The notes under the pieces: model-generated
What the model was told of the DNA's origin: nothing
Database searches by the model: none
Seen by the model: the letters and a program-made list of their open reading frames with translations, nothing else
Translations under genes and position numbers: made by a program
Part shown: piece after piece, positions 1 through 8,027 of the stretch
Layout: each line of letters starts with the position of its first letter
Position numbering within the stretch: position 1 is the first letter of the stretch
Assembly: GCF_027924605.1 (NCBI RefSeq)
Contig: NZ_AP027042.1
Span: 1,093,524 to 1,157,523 of the forward strand
Source: Dyella sp. GSA-30
Lineage (GTDB): Bacteria > Pseudomonadota > Gammaproteobacteria > Xanthomonadales > Rhodanobacteraceae
Length of the DNA stretch: 64,000 nucleotides
Direction: 5' to 3'

Positions 1-19
1 CTAATCAAAGGGGAGAGGC

Positions 20-2326
20 ATGGCGAAAACCACGGTAAGCAGACGGATGCGCGCGCCCAATGTCCACTTGCGCGGTTTGCTGCCGTTGGCGGCAGGCACG
101 CTGTTGATCCTGCTCGGCCTTTTCTGCGCCTGGCAGACCTGGCTGATCGCCGACGAGGACGGCGCCAAGGAGCGCCTGCATGCGGCGCAGAACGAGGCGG
201 TACAGAGCCTGCAGGGCGAAATCGCGATCGAGCGCGGCAAGATCCAGCAAGCGCTGACCGGTATCGATCCGTCCGTCGAGCACGATTTGCTGATTTCGCA
301 GCTGCATCAGGCATTGCCGCAGGCCACGCAGATCGAAATCTATTCCGGCAGCCTCGACGAAGTCGTGCACGCCGATTATCGCCAGTTCGGCTACGGCAAG
401 GCCGCTCAGTTGCTGGCCGCGCAAACGGCCGACGGCCAGACCTTGATGCAGACCGTGTCCGACGGCGCCGCGCGTCAGCTCACCCTGGTGTTGCCGCTGG
501 GAGCGCCGATCAAGCCGCGCGCATGGGTATGGCTGGCCTTTCCTTTCTCGGGGCTGCAACAGCGCTTCGAGTCCATTCGGGTGCCAGACGGCAGGCTGGA
601 GCTTCATCAGGAAGATGACCGCATCGACCGCTCCTTATTGGCAAGCGGAGCGCGCAGCGGGGAACGCGAAGTGCTCGGCAAGCCCGTGCCTGGGAGTGCC
701 TTCAGCGTGGTTGCCGCGGCACCGCAAGCTTATGTCGTCTTGCCGCGCTCGGCGCTGCTTTCCGGGTTGCTGGCGCTGTTGGGCATCGGTGGCGGTGGTT
801 TCCTGCTGTGGTGGCGTAACCGCCCGGAACCGGAAATAGCGCCAGAAGAGCCAGAAGAGTTGCCTTTGCCCCCCGTGGTCGAAAACAAGCCCGAATCGCC
901 CAGGCCGGCTGCTCGCCCCGCGCCCAAGGCGCCGCCTGCGCCGGCAGCGGTGGATCCGACGATTTTCCGCGCCTACGACGTGCGCGGCGTAGTCGGTAAA
1001 TCGTTGACCCGCGAAGTGGCGCGCCTGCTCGGTCAGTCGATCGGCACGGTGATGCGCGAGAAAGGCCTGCGTGAAATCGTGGTGGGCCGCGACGGTCGCC
1101 TGTCCGGCCCGGAACTGGCCGGTGCCCTGGCCGACGGCTTGCGTGAAGCGGGTATCGACGTGATCGATATCGGTGCCGTACCGACACCGGTGGTCTACTA
1201 CGCCGCTTACCGTTTCAATACCGGCAGCGGCGTGGCGGTGACCGGCAGCCACAATCCGCCGGACTACAACGGCTTCAAGATCGTGGTCGGCGGCGAGACG
1301 CTGTCCGAAGGCGCGATCCAGGATCTGTATCAGCGCATTGCCGGCAACCGGCTCGAGAGCGGCGGGCAGGGCGGCATCCGTCATATCGACGTGGTACCGG
1401 ACTATATCGAGCGCATTACGTCGGACGTCCAGGCCGAGCGTAACCTCAAGATCGTCGTCGACTGCGGCAACGGCATCCCCGGCGCGGTGGCGCCGCAGGT
1501 GCTCGAAGGCATCGGTTGCGACGTGATCCAGCTCTATTGCGACGTCGACGGCAGCTTCCCGAACCATCACCCGGACCCGTCCGATCCGCACAATCTGGAA
1601 GATCTGATTCTTGCGGTGAAACAGACCGGTGCCGATCTGGGCATTGCCTTCGACGGCGACGGCGATCGTCTGGGCGTGGTGACACGGGAAGGCGAGATCA
1701 TCTTCCCGGATCGCACGCTGATGTTGTTCGCGCGCGATGTGCTGTCGCGCCAGCCGGGTGCGACGGTCATCTATGACGTCAAGTGCACCGGCCATCTGCG
1801 CGGCCAGATTCTCGACGCCGGCGGCAGTCCGTTGATGTGGCGCACCGGGCACTCGCTGATCAAGGCCAAGATGCGCGAGACCCATGCGGAACTTGCCGGC
1901 GAGATGAGCGGCCATTTCTTCTTCAAGGAGCGCTGGTACGGTTTCGACGACGGTATCTATGCTGCCGCGCGTCTGCTGGAAATCCTTGCTGGCGACCTGG
2001 AAGAGCGCACGCCCGAAGCGATCTTCGCGACGCTGCCCAAGGGTGTGTCCACGCCCGAGCTGAAGATCGAGATGGCCGAAGGCGAGCATTACAAGTTCAT
2101 GGACAAATTCCGTCAGACCGCCACCTTCGGCGACGCCACGCTGACCACCATCGATGGCGTGCGCGCGGACTGGCCGGATGGTTGGGGTCTGGTACGTGCG
2201 TCCAACACCACGCCGATCCTGGTGTTGCGTTTCGATGCGGACAGCCCGGCGGCACTGAAGCGAATCCAGAATGTCTATCGTGAGCAACTGCTCGCGGTGA
2301 ACAAGGATTTGAAGTTGCCGTTCTGA
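20..2326 (+). CDS. algC: Membrane-anchored phosphomannomutase/phosphoglucomutase
   Basis: Interconverts hexose 1- and 6-phosphates for nucleotide-sugar, exopolysaccharide and LPS synthesis. The 768-residue product has two parts. The N-terminal part has a hydrophobic segment (about 17-43), a stretch of some 190 residues that should lie in the periplasm, a second segment (about 238-266) and a Pro/Ala-rich linker (about 267-312). The remaining 455 residues are a complete alpha-D-phosphohexomutase: phosphoserine loop TGSHNP near 407, metal loop DGDGDR near 544, sugar-binding GEMSGH near 627 and the phosphate-binding RASNTTP near 726. Pseudomonas AlgC (about 463 residues) corresponds only to the second part. 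A GGGGAG ribosome site precedes the ATG. A family function is clear; the role of the membrane part is unknown. Confidence 0.93.
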   Translation: MAKTTVSRRMRAPNVHLRGLLPLAAGTLLILLGLFCAWQTWLIADEDGAKERLHAAQNEAVQSLQGEIAIERGKIQQALTGIDPSVEHDLLISQLHQALPQATQIEIYSGSLDEVVHADYRQFGYGKAAQLLAAQTADGQTLMQTVSDGAARQLTLVLPLGAPIKPRAWVWLAFPFSGLQQRFESIRVPDGRLELHQEDDRIDRSLLASGARSGEREVLGKPVPGSAFSVVAAAPQAYVVLPRSALLSGLLALLGIGGGGFLLWWRNRPEPEIAPEEPEELPLPPVVENKPESPRPAARPAPKAPPAPAAVDPTIFRAYDVRGVVGKSLTREVARLLGQSIGTVMREKGLREIVVGRDGRLSGPELAGALADGLREAGIDVIDIGAVPTPVVYYAAYRFNTGSGVAVTGSHNPPDYNGFKIVVGGETLSEGAIQDLYQRIAGNRLESGGQGGIRHIDVVPDYIERITSDVQAERNLKIVVDCGNGIPGAVAPQVLEGIGCDVIQLYCDVDGSFPNHHPDPSDPHNLEDLILAVKQTGADLGIAFDGDGDRLGVVTREGEIIFPDRTLMLFARDVLSRQPGATVIYDVKCTGHLRGQILDAGGSPLMWRTGHSLIKAKMRETHAELAGEMSGHFFFKERWYGFDDGIYAAARLLEILAGDLEERTPEAIFATLPKGVSTPELKIEMAEGEHYKFMDKFRQTATFGDATLTTIDGVRADWPDGWGLVRASNTTPILVLRFDADSPAALKRIQNVYREQLLAVNKDLKLPF

Positions 2327-2332
2327 GCATAA

Positions 2333-2368
2333 AGCCGATAGTGGTATCCAGAGGTACCACTATCGGCT
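2333..2368. terminator. Perfect 14-bp stem-loop between convergent genes
   Basis: Arms at 2333-2346 and 2355-2368 pair perfectly around an 8-base loop, seven bases after the algC stop codon. No T-tract follows on either strand, so it is a weak or factor-assisted terminator, or an mRNA 3'-end protector, for algC and the convergent DUF4124 gene. Confidence 0.45.
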
Positions 2369-2417
2369 CAAGTACGTGCCCCTGTCGGCGATCCCTCGCT
2401 GGCGTCGCGGCGATAAC

Positions 2418-3071
2418 TTATTCGCCGCGGTCTTTTTCCGCGGCGGCCTTTACCTGGCGGTAGTGCGCCATCTGTTCGGCCATCTTGGTTTCGGCGGCAT
2501 CGCGCGTGGTCTCCTGCTTGAGCAGGACATCGCGTTGGCCGGCGACCACATTGCGTTGCTTGGCGATGCTGTCGTTGAGCGATTTGGGCACGGGCTGCTT
2601 GGCACGCTCGGCTTCGCCCGCGCGTGCCAGCAGATCGGTCAGCGCTTTTTCCTGACTATGCAAATTGATCTTGGTGGTGTTGATCTGCTGGTCGATGGTG
2701 TCAAGGTTTTGCTTCAGCGAGCCTTGATAGGCTGCCTCCGAGCTGTACGCGGCGAGCATCTGGCTGTCGCTGCGCGCCTGGTCGTCGGCCGCTTGTTTCG
2801 CAGCGGCGTTCTGCGCTGCGATTTTCTGTGCGGCCGCGCGTTCCTGCGGATTGAGTTGGCGATCGACGTGCCCGACCGTCAGCCCGCGGTCGTTGACGAT
2901 GTCATAGCCGTATTTCATCGCATCCGCGCTGAGGCTGTCGCTGTAATGCGGCAGGCCTTGCGCGTCGGTCCAGCGATAGCGATAGGCGCTCTGGTTCTGT
3001 TTTTGCTGAGCGAGCACCGGCGCGCTGACCACGGCGGCGGCAATCGTGATGGCGGCAAAGATCGTTCGCAT
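2418..3071 (-). CDS. Secreted DUF4124 domain protein with coiled coil
   Basis: Product of 217 residues. A cleavable signal peptide is evident (residues 1-21, ending VLA before QQ). The DUF4124 signature follows at about 30-48, where YRWTDAQGLPHYSD is the typical aromatic/charged strand pattern of this periplasmic family. From about residue 75 the sequence is Ala/Gln/Lys-rich and heptad-like, so a long coiled coil is expected. DUF4124 proteins are common in Xanthomonadales envelopes but have no established reaction. It lies convergent to algC and upstream of nothing obvious; its own promoter should be in the 96-base gap before pyrE. Confidence 0.8.
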   Translation of the reverse strand: MRTIFAAITIAAAVVSAPVLAQQKQNQSAYRYRWTDAQGLPHYSDSLSADAMKYGYDIVNDRGLTVGHVDRQLNPQERAAAQKIAAQNAAAKQAADDQARSDSQMLAAYSSEAAYQGSLKQNLDTIDQQINTTKINLHSQEKALTDLLARAGEAERAKQPVPKSLNDSIAKQRNVVAGQRDVLLKQETTRDAAETKMAEQMAHYRQVKAAAEKDRGE

Positions 3072-3167
3072 GCGTGTCCCCTTGGATCGCAGCCAGTATA
3101 GCCACGGGGACGAAGGCCGACCTACCTCGTTACTGGCGGTCGGCCGTGGCTTGTGACGCGGTTCAAA

Positions 3168-3815
3168 TCAGCCGGTGACGCCGTAGCGCTCGCGATAGGC
3201 CATCAGGCGCACATGCTCGGCCGCCAGTTCAGGGCGCTCGCCGGCATAGGCCAGGACATTGTCCAGGCCGGTAATGGCGATCACCGGAATACCGAATTCG
3301 GCGGTAACTTCCTGTGCGGCGGACAGTTCGCCCTGGCCGCGTTCCTGCCGGTCCAGCGCGATCAGCACGCCGGCGGGTGTGGCGCCTTGGGCGCGGATCA
3401 AGGCAAGCGACTCGCGCACCGCGGTGCCGGCGGTCATCACATCGTCGACGATCAGGACGCGACCCTTCAGTGGCGCGCCGACCAGGACGCCGCCTTCGCC
3501 ATGATCCTTGGCCTCCTTGCGGTTATAGGCCCAGGGCAGGTCTTTCTGATGGCCGTCGGCCAGCGCGATGGCCGTGGCCGCTGCCAGGGCAATGCCCTTG
3601 TATGCCGGACCGAACAACATGTCGAACGCCACGCCGGAATTGACCGCGGCCGCCGCGTAGGAGCGGCCCAGCTGGGCCAGCGCCGCACCCGAATCGATGC
3701 GCCCCATATTGAAGAAATACGGGCTCTGGCGGCCTGATTTGAGCGTAAATTCGCCAAAGCGCAGCACATCGCGCTGCAAGGTGAGTTCGATGAAGTCGCG
3801 CTGGTAGTCGTGCAC
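3168..3815 (-). CDS. pyrE: Orotate phosphoribosyltransferase
   Basis: Transfers phosphoribose from PRPP to orotate, giving orotidine 5'-phosphate in pyrimidine synthesis. The product is 215 residues (E. coli 213). The type-I PRTase PRPP loop [13 protein letters not shown] is at about 117-129, and the flexible catalytic loop region with [11 protein letters not shown] precedes it. The N-terminal [17 protein letters not shown] is the orotate-binding hood typical of PyrE. The gene order algC / pyrE / xth is shared by many Xanthomonadales and pseudomonads. Confidence 0.97.
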   Translation of the reverse strand: MHDYQRDFIELTLQRDVLRFGEFTLKSGRQSPYFFNMGRIDSGAALAQLGRSYAAAAVNSGVAFDMLFGPAYKGIALAAATAIALADGHQKDLPWAYNRKEAKDHGEGGVLVGAPLKGRVLIVDDVMTAGTAVRESLALIRAQGATPAGVLIALDRQERGQGELSAAQEVTAEFGIPVIAITGLDNVLAYAGERPELAAEHVRLMAYRERYGVTG

Positions 3816-3841
3816 GGGTGGTCTCGCCGGAAGTGGAGTAG

Positions 3842-4339
3842 TCAGATGCGTAGTTTACGCACTAGCAGGTGTTGCGGCCCGGATCGCCCACCCAGATGCA
3901 GTTCGCCGGTATCGACAAAGCCCGCGCGCAGGTACAACGCCAAGGCCGCCGCATTGCGGCAATTGACGGTAAGAACCAACGCCTCGATCGCAGGGTGCCG
4001 CGTTTCCACGTCGCCGATCACTGCGGTCATCACGGCACGGCCCCAGCCACGGCCTTGCCAATCCCGGTCGATAAAGAACGAACGCAGGCCCAAGGCGGGA
4101 TAGTCCATATCGTGCCCGGCAATGCTGCGCACGCTTTCTTCGAGCCGGTAGAAGCCGATCGGCTCGTCTCCCAGCAGGATCGCCATGGGCTCGCTGCCTT
4201 CGCATAAAAGGGAATCGGCCAAGGTCACGGCAACCGGGCTGACGAATTCGTCCTGATCCGGCCGTACGCGCAGCTTCAGGAGCTCGGCGTGCAAAGGCGG
4301 TTCGGCGAGCATCACGCGGATGGCAGGGGGGCTGGACAT
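3842..4339 (-). CDS. GNAT family N-acetyltransferase
   Basis: Product of 165 residues starting MSSPPAIR. It has the acetyl-CoA pyrophosphate loop QGRGWG at 95-100 (motif Q/R-x-x-G-x-G/A) after the strand SFFID, and a C-terminal [13 protein letters not shown] that is the usual GNAT motif B. The reading frame stays open far upstream, but that part is antisense to xth, so the ATG at 4339 is chosen; no clear ribosome site is visible there. The substrate is unknown. The start lies only 45 bases from the divergent xth start, so the two promoters must overlap. Confidence 0.82.
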   Translation of the reverse strand: MSSPPAIRVMLAEPPLHAELLKLRVRPDQDEFVSPVAVTLADSLLCEGSEPMAILLGDEPIGFYRLEESVRSIAGHDMDYPALGLRSFFIDRDWQGRGWGRAVMTAVIGDVETRHPAIEALVLTVNCRNAAALALYLRAGFVDTGELHLGGRSGPQHLLVRKLRI

Positions 4340-4384
4340 GGTTGGTATGATGACGCATTCCTTTGTGATTGCAGGAGAGCGTGC

Positions 4385-5155
4385 ATGCGCATCATCAGCC
4401 TCAACGCCAACGGCATCCGTTCGGCCGGCACCAAGGGCGTGTTCGAGTGGTTGCGCAAGCAGAAGGCCGACGTGGTCTGCCTGCAGGAAACCAAGGCGCA
4501 GGAAGACCAGCTCAGCGATCCGATGTTCCGGCCCGATGGACATCATTGTTTCTATCGTGATGCGAGCAGCAAGAAGGGCTACAGCGGCGTGGCGATCTAC
4601 GCCAAACGCGAGCCGGACGAAGTGCGTACCTCGCTGGGCTGGGAGCCGTTCGACAGCGAAGGGCGCTATATCGAGGCGCGCTTCGGCAATCTCAGCGTGG
4701 TATCGCTTTACGTCCCTTCCGGTTCGTCCGGCGACGAACGCCAGCAGTTCAAGTTCAAGGTGATGGAATGGATCACGCCAATCTTCGACGAATGGCTCAA
4801 GAGTGGCCGTGACTACGTGATCTGCGGCGACTGGAACATCGTCCACACCAAGAACGACATCAAGAACTGGAGTTCCAACCAGAAGAACTCCGGCTGTCTT
4901 CCGGAAGAGCGCGCGTGGCTGGATCTGCTGTTCCAGCAGCGCGGCTGGGTCGACAGCTTCCGTGCGATCAAGCCGGACGCGGTCGAATACACCTGGTGGT
5001 CCAATCGTGGCCAGGCGCGTGCGAACAACGTGGGTTGGCGTATCGACTACCAGGTGGTGACGCCTTCCTTGCGCGATCGCCTGAAGTCCTGCTCGATCTA
5101 CCGCGACGAACGTTTCTCCGACCACGCGCCCTATATCGTCGACTATGCCGACTGA
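4385..5155 (+). CDS. xthA: Exodeoxyribonuclease III (AP endonuclease)
   Basis: Mg-dependent AP endonuclease and 3'-5' exonuclease of base-excision repair. The 256-residue product carries the EEP-family catalytic set in order: N7 and N9, E35 in LQETK, Y109, D149 and N151 in CGDWN, D221 and the terminal SDH (D246, H247). The ATG at 4385 is chosen over an upstream in-frame extension because an AGGAG ribosome site lies 8-10 bases before it and the protein then starts MRIISLNANGIRS, as the family does. Its stop overlaps the next gene by 11 bases, so the two are cotranscribed. Confidence 0.96.
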   Translation: MRIISLNANGIRSAGTKGVFEWLRKQKADVVCLQETKAQEDQLSDPMFRPDGHHCFYRDASSKKGYSGVAIYAKREPDEVRTSLGWEPFDSEGRYIEARFGNLSVVSLYVPSGSSGDERQQFKFKVMEWITPIFDEWLKSGRDYVICGDWNIVHTKNDIKNWSSNQKNSGCLPEERAWLDLLFQQRGWVDSFRAIKPDAVEYTWWSNRGQARANNVGWRIDYQVVTPSLRDRLKSCSIYRDERFSDHAPYIVDYAD

Positions 5156-6437
5156 GCCGGCTGCGAAGCCCAGCAAGCCTTCGATCTGGCAGGCCTTTAC
5201 CCAGCCATCGGCGTGGACGATGGCGTTCCTCGGGTTTTCCTCGGGCCTGCCGTTCCTGCTGGTCGCCGGCACGCTGGCGTACTGGTTGAAAGAAAACGGC
5301 ATCGTGCTCAAGGACATCACGATGATCGCCAGCGCCGGCATGACATACGCGTTCAAGTTCGTCTGGGCGCCGTTGCTCGATCATTGGCGGTTGCCGGGTT
5401 TTGCGCGCCTGGGACAGCGGCGCGGCTGGCTATTGTTCGCGCAGTTGTGCGTTACCGCCGGCCTGATCGCGATGGCCTTGCTTACGCCGGCCCAGCTTCC
5501 GCTCTTTGTTGCCGCCACCCTGGTCGTGGCGTTCTTCGGCGCCACGCAGGACATCGCGGTGGATGCGTACCGTATCGAGATCGCGCCGCTGGAGGCGCAG
5601 GGCGCGCTGGTAGCAACGTATTCGCTCGGCTATCGCATCGCCCTGATCGTGGCCGGCGCGCTTGCCCTGATCGCGGCCGATCACTTGCCCTGGCGCGTGG
5701 TCTATCTAGGCATGGCGGTGGCGATGCTGATTCCGATCGCCACGACCCTGCTCGCGCGCGAGCCCGAGGTCCTGCGCACCGCGCCACGCAGCTGGGGCGA
5801 GGCGATGCGCGAGAGCATCGTCGACCCGTTTGCCGATTTCTTTCGCCGATACGGCTGGGTCCTGGCCCTGGTCACGCTGGCTTTCATCCTGTTGTTCAAG
5901 ATTCCCGAGCAGGCCACCATCGGCGGCGTCATGAGCCCGTTCTATCGGGATATGGGTTTCGACAAGACCCAGATCGCCACCGTGACCAAGATCTACGGCA
6001 TCTGGATCGGGATCGTCGGCACGTTTATCGGCGGCGCGGCGGTGGCTCGCTGGGGCGCATGGCGTCCGCTGGGCGCGGCGATCGTCCTGGCCGGTGCCAG
6101 TAACCTCTTGTATCTGTTCCTGATTGCCCATCCCGGCAATATCGTGGTGCTGACCCTGGTGATCTCCGGGGAAAACCTCACCCTGGGCGTGCTCGGGCCG
6201 CCGACCGTGGCCTTCCTGTCGTCGCTGGTCAACAAGCAGCACACGGCCACCCAGTACGCGTTGTTGAGCTCGATGGTCAATTTGCCCGGGAAACTGCTTG
6301 GCTTTTTCGCTGGCGGCATCGCCATGGCCACCGGCTACGGCATGTTTTTCATCATTACCGTGCTATCGCTGCTGCCGGCCGGCGCCCTGTTTCTTTATTT
6401 GTGGCCGCGTTACGACGACAAGCTCAAAACCGGCTAA
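5145..6437 (+). CDS. ampG: AmpG-like muropeptide MFS permease
   Basis: Integral inner-membrane protein of 430 residues with about 12 hydrophobic helices. AmpG proteins import GlcNAc-anhydro-muropeptides for cell-wall recycling. The N-terminal FLGFSSGLPFLLVAGTLAYWLKE and the KFVWAPLLDH segment after helix 2 are typical of the AmpG family rather than sugar or drug MFS carriers. The start codon lies inside the end of xthA (11-base overlap). The nearby anmK and a MepM-like endopeptidase support a recycling role. E. coli AmpG is longer (491) because of extra C-terminal helices. Confidence 0.85.
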   Translation: MPTEPAAKPSKPSIWQAFTQPSAWTMAFLGFSSGLPFLLVAGTLAYWLKENGIVLKDITMIASAGMTYAFKFVWAPLLDHWRLPGFARLGQRRGWLLFAQLCVTAGLIAMALLTPAQLPLFVAATLVVAFFGATQDIAVDAYRIEIAPLEAQGALVATYSLGYRIALIVAGALALIAADHLPWRVVYLGMAVAMLIPIATTLLAREPEVLRTAPRSWGEAMRESIVDPFADFFRRYGWVLALVTLAFILLFKIPEQATIGGVMSPFYRDMGFDKTQIATVTKIYGIWIGIVGTFIGGAAVARWGAWRPLGAAIVLAGASNLLYLFLIAHPGNIVVLTLVISGENLTLGVLGPPTVAFLSSLVNKQHTATQYALLSSMVNLPGKLLGFFAGGIAMATGYGMFFIITVLSLLPAGALFLYLWPRYDDKLKTG

Positions 6438-6515
6438 AGGGCGCTTGCATACCCCACGCCCACCTGTGCCACCATGTTGCTCACAGGGGCCCAGTCAGTT
6501 ACGCGGGGCAGAGTC

Positions 6516-6794
6516 GTGCCGGATCTCACCATACGCCACATCGACAGCCTGATGGCCGACCGCATCAAGCAGCTGGCCAAGGAGCGTCAGTGGTCGATCA
6601 ATGACGTGGTGCTGCACGCGCTGCGGCATGGCCTTGGTATGGCCGTGGCCGGCAATGTGTTTGCCGAGACGATGCTCGATCCGGGCGACCTGACTATCTT
6701 GAGCGGGCAATGGGATGCGGAAGAGAAAGCCGCGTTTCAGGAGGCCGTGCAGGCGTTGTCGGTGGCGCCTTCGAGTACGTTGGCGGAGAAGTAG
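6516..6794 (+). CDS. Small RHH-like (FitA/Arc-type) protein
   Basis: Product of 92 residues if it starts at the GTG at 6516, which has GGGGCAGAG just upstream; an ATG at 6474 would add 14 residues but has no ribosome site. The opening LTIRHIDSLMADRIKQLAKE followed by SINDVVLHALRHGLG fits a ribbon-helix-helix fold: one strand and two helices, as in FitA or Arc antitoxin-like regulators. The rest is acidic. No toxin gene adjoins it, so a toxin-antitoxin role is not supported. It could regulate the flanking wall-recycling genes, but this is a guess. Confidence 0.6.
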   Translation: MPDLTIRHIDSLMADRIKQLAKERQWSINDVVLHALRHGLGMAVAGNVFAETMLDPGDLTILSGQWDAEEKAAFQEAVQALSVAPSSTLAEK

Positions 6795-6810
6795 TCGCCG
6801 CCGGAAGCCC

Positions 6811-6868
6811 CCCTCACCCCAGCCCTCTCCCCTGGCTCTGCCGTGGGAGAGGGCTGGGGTGAGGGGGC
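6811..6868. repeat. REP-like inverted repeat, CCCCTCACCCCAGCC type
   Basis: Arms of about 22 bases, CCCCTCACCCCAGCCCTCTC and its complement, flank a short CTGGCTCTGCCGT-like loop. It follows the RHH-like gene by 16 bases and precedes the end of anmK. The same family recurs at 50489-50616. As a GC-rich hairpin between convergent genes it may also act as a transcript end. Confidence 0.75.
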
Positions 6869-6896
6869 AAACGCTCGCAGGAAACTCCTTATTCCA

Positions 6897-8018
6897 TCAA
6901 CCCCGCGGCGCCAAATACACAGCCCCCAACACCCGAGCCCCACGCGCCCCGGTAACCGCCGGCAAATTCCCCGGCAATCCCAACAATCGCTGCCGAGCCA
7001 GCCAGGCAAACGCCGTGGCCTCCAGATAATCCGGATCGACACCGAAAGCAGCCGTGCTTTGCAGCACGCAGGGCGACAGCAGTTCGGCAAGCCGCCGCAT
7101 CAGCGCGCCGTTGTGCACGCCGCCGCCGCAAGCCAGTACATCCACCGCATCGAGCGCATAGCGTTTGATCGCATCGGCGACACTACGCGCGGAAAGCTCC
7201 AGCAAGGTGGCCTGGACATCGGCTACCGACAAACCGGCGACGTGTGCATGCGCGTCCAGCCAGGTCAGATGAAAATGCTCGCGCCCCGTGCTCTTGGGTG
7301 GCGGCAATGCGAAATACGGATCGGCCAGCAACGCATCGAGCAAGGCAGCGTCCACCTGCCCGGTTGCCGCGAACGCACCATCCTGATCGAATGCCGCGCC
7401 GCGATGACGCAGATGCCAGGCGTCCATCAAGCCGTTCGCCGGCCCGGTGTCGAAGCCGAACACGTCACCGTGCGCACCGAGCACGGTGATATTCGCGATA
7501 CCGCCCAGATTGAGCACCACCCGGCATTGCCCCGGCATCGACAACAACATCGCGTGCACGGCAGGCAACAAGGGCGCGCCCTGGCCACCCGCGGCGACAT
7601 CGGCACGGCGGAAATCAGCGACCACATCGATGCCGCAGCGCTCGGCGATCACCGAGGCGTCGCCTACCTGCAGGGTAAATGGCTGCGCGCCGCTCGGGCG
7701 GTGGCGCAAGGTCTGGCCATGCGAGCCGATGGCCCGTACGGTCACCACGTCCGCGCCGCTTTGTCCGAGCACCGCCAGCGCGGCATGCGCGAACTGCTGC
7801 CCGATAGCGACATCGAGTCGTCCATAGGCATCCAGATCCAGCCGCTCTTCATCCTGCGCCACGCGCAGAATGCGTTCGCGCAGATCGTCAGGCCAGGGAT
7901 GGGTGAGTGCGGCGACAAGCTGCGGGCGATCGTTTTCGAAGCGAACCAGCGCGGCGTCGATACCGTCCGCGCTGGTGCCGGAGATCAGCCCAAGATAGAG
8001 CGATGAAGCGTCATCCAC
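6897..8018 (-). CDS. anmK: Anhydro-N-acetylmuramic acid kinase
   Basis: Phosphorylates and opens 1,6-anhydro-MurNAc from imported muropeptides, giving MurNAc 6-phosphate. The product is 373 residues (E. coli 369). The N-terminal phosphate loop GTSADGID is at 14-21, the catalytic Asp lies in GFDTGPANGLMD near 187, and the ASKHA-kinase adenosine motif is the LACGGGVHNGALM segment near 290. It ends close to a REP hairpin and starts 10 bases from the stop of the MepM-like gene, so these two are probably one transcript. It is a direct partner of the AmpG-like permease. Confidence 0.95.
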   Translation of the reverse strand: MDDASSLYLGLISGTSADGIDAALVRFENDRPQLVAALTHPWPDDLRERILRVAQDEERLDLDAYGRLDVAIGQQFAHAALAVLGQSGADVVTVRAIGSHGQTLRHRPSGAQPFTLQVGDASVIAERCGIDVVADFRRADVAAGGQGAPLLPAVHAMLLSMPGQCRVVLNLGGIANITVLGAHGDVFGFDTGPANGLMDAWHLRHRGAAFDQDGAFAATGQVDAALLDALLADPYFALPPPKSTGREHFHLTWLDAHAHVAGLSVADVQATLLELSARSVADAIKRYALDAVDVLACGGGVHNGALMRRLAELLSPCVLQSTAAFGVDPDYLEATAFAWLARQRLLGLPGNLPAVTGARGARVLGAVYLAPRG

Positions 8019-8027
8019 GTGCGGGGC

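Noticed and set aside
4340-5356. Long open frame on the minus strand upstream of the GNAT start
   Set aside because: It is antisense to xthA and ampG and has no protein features; only the final 165 codons look like a gene.
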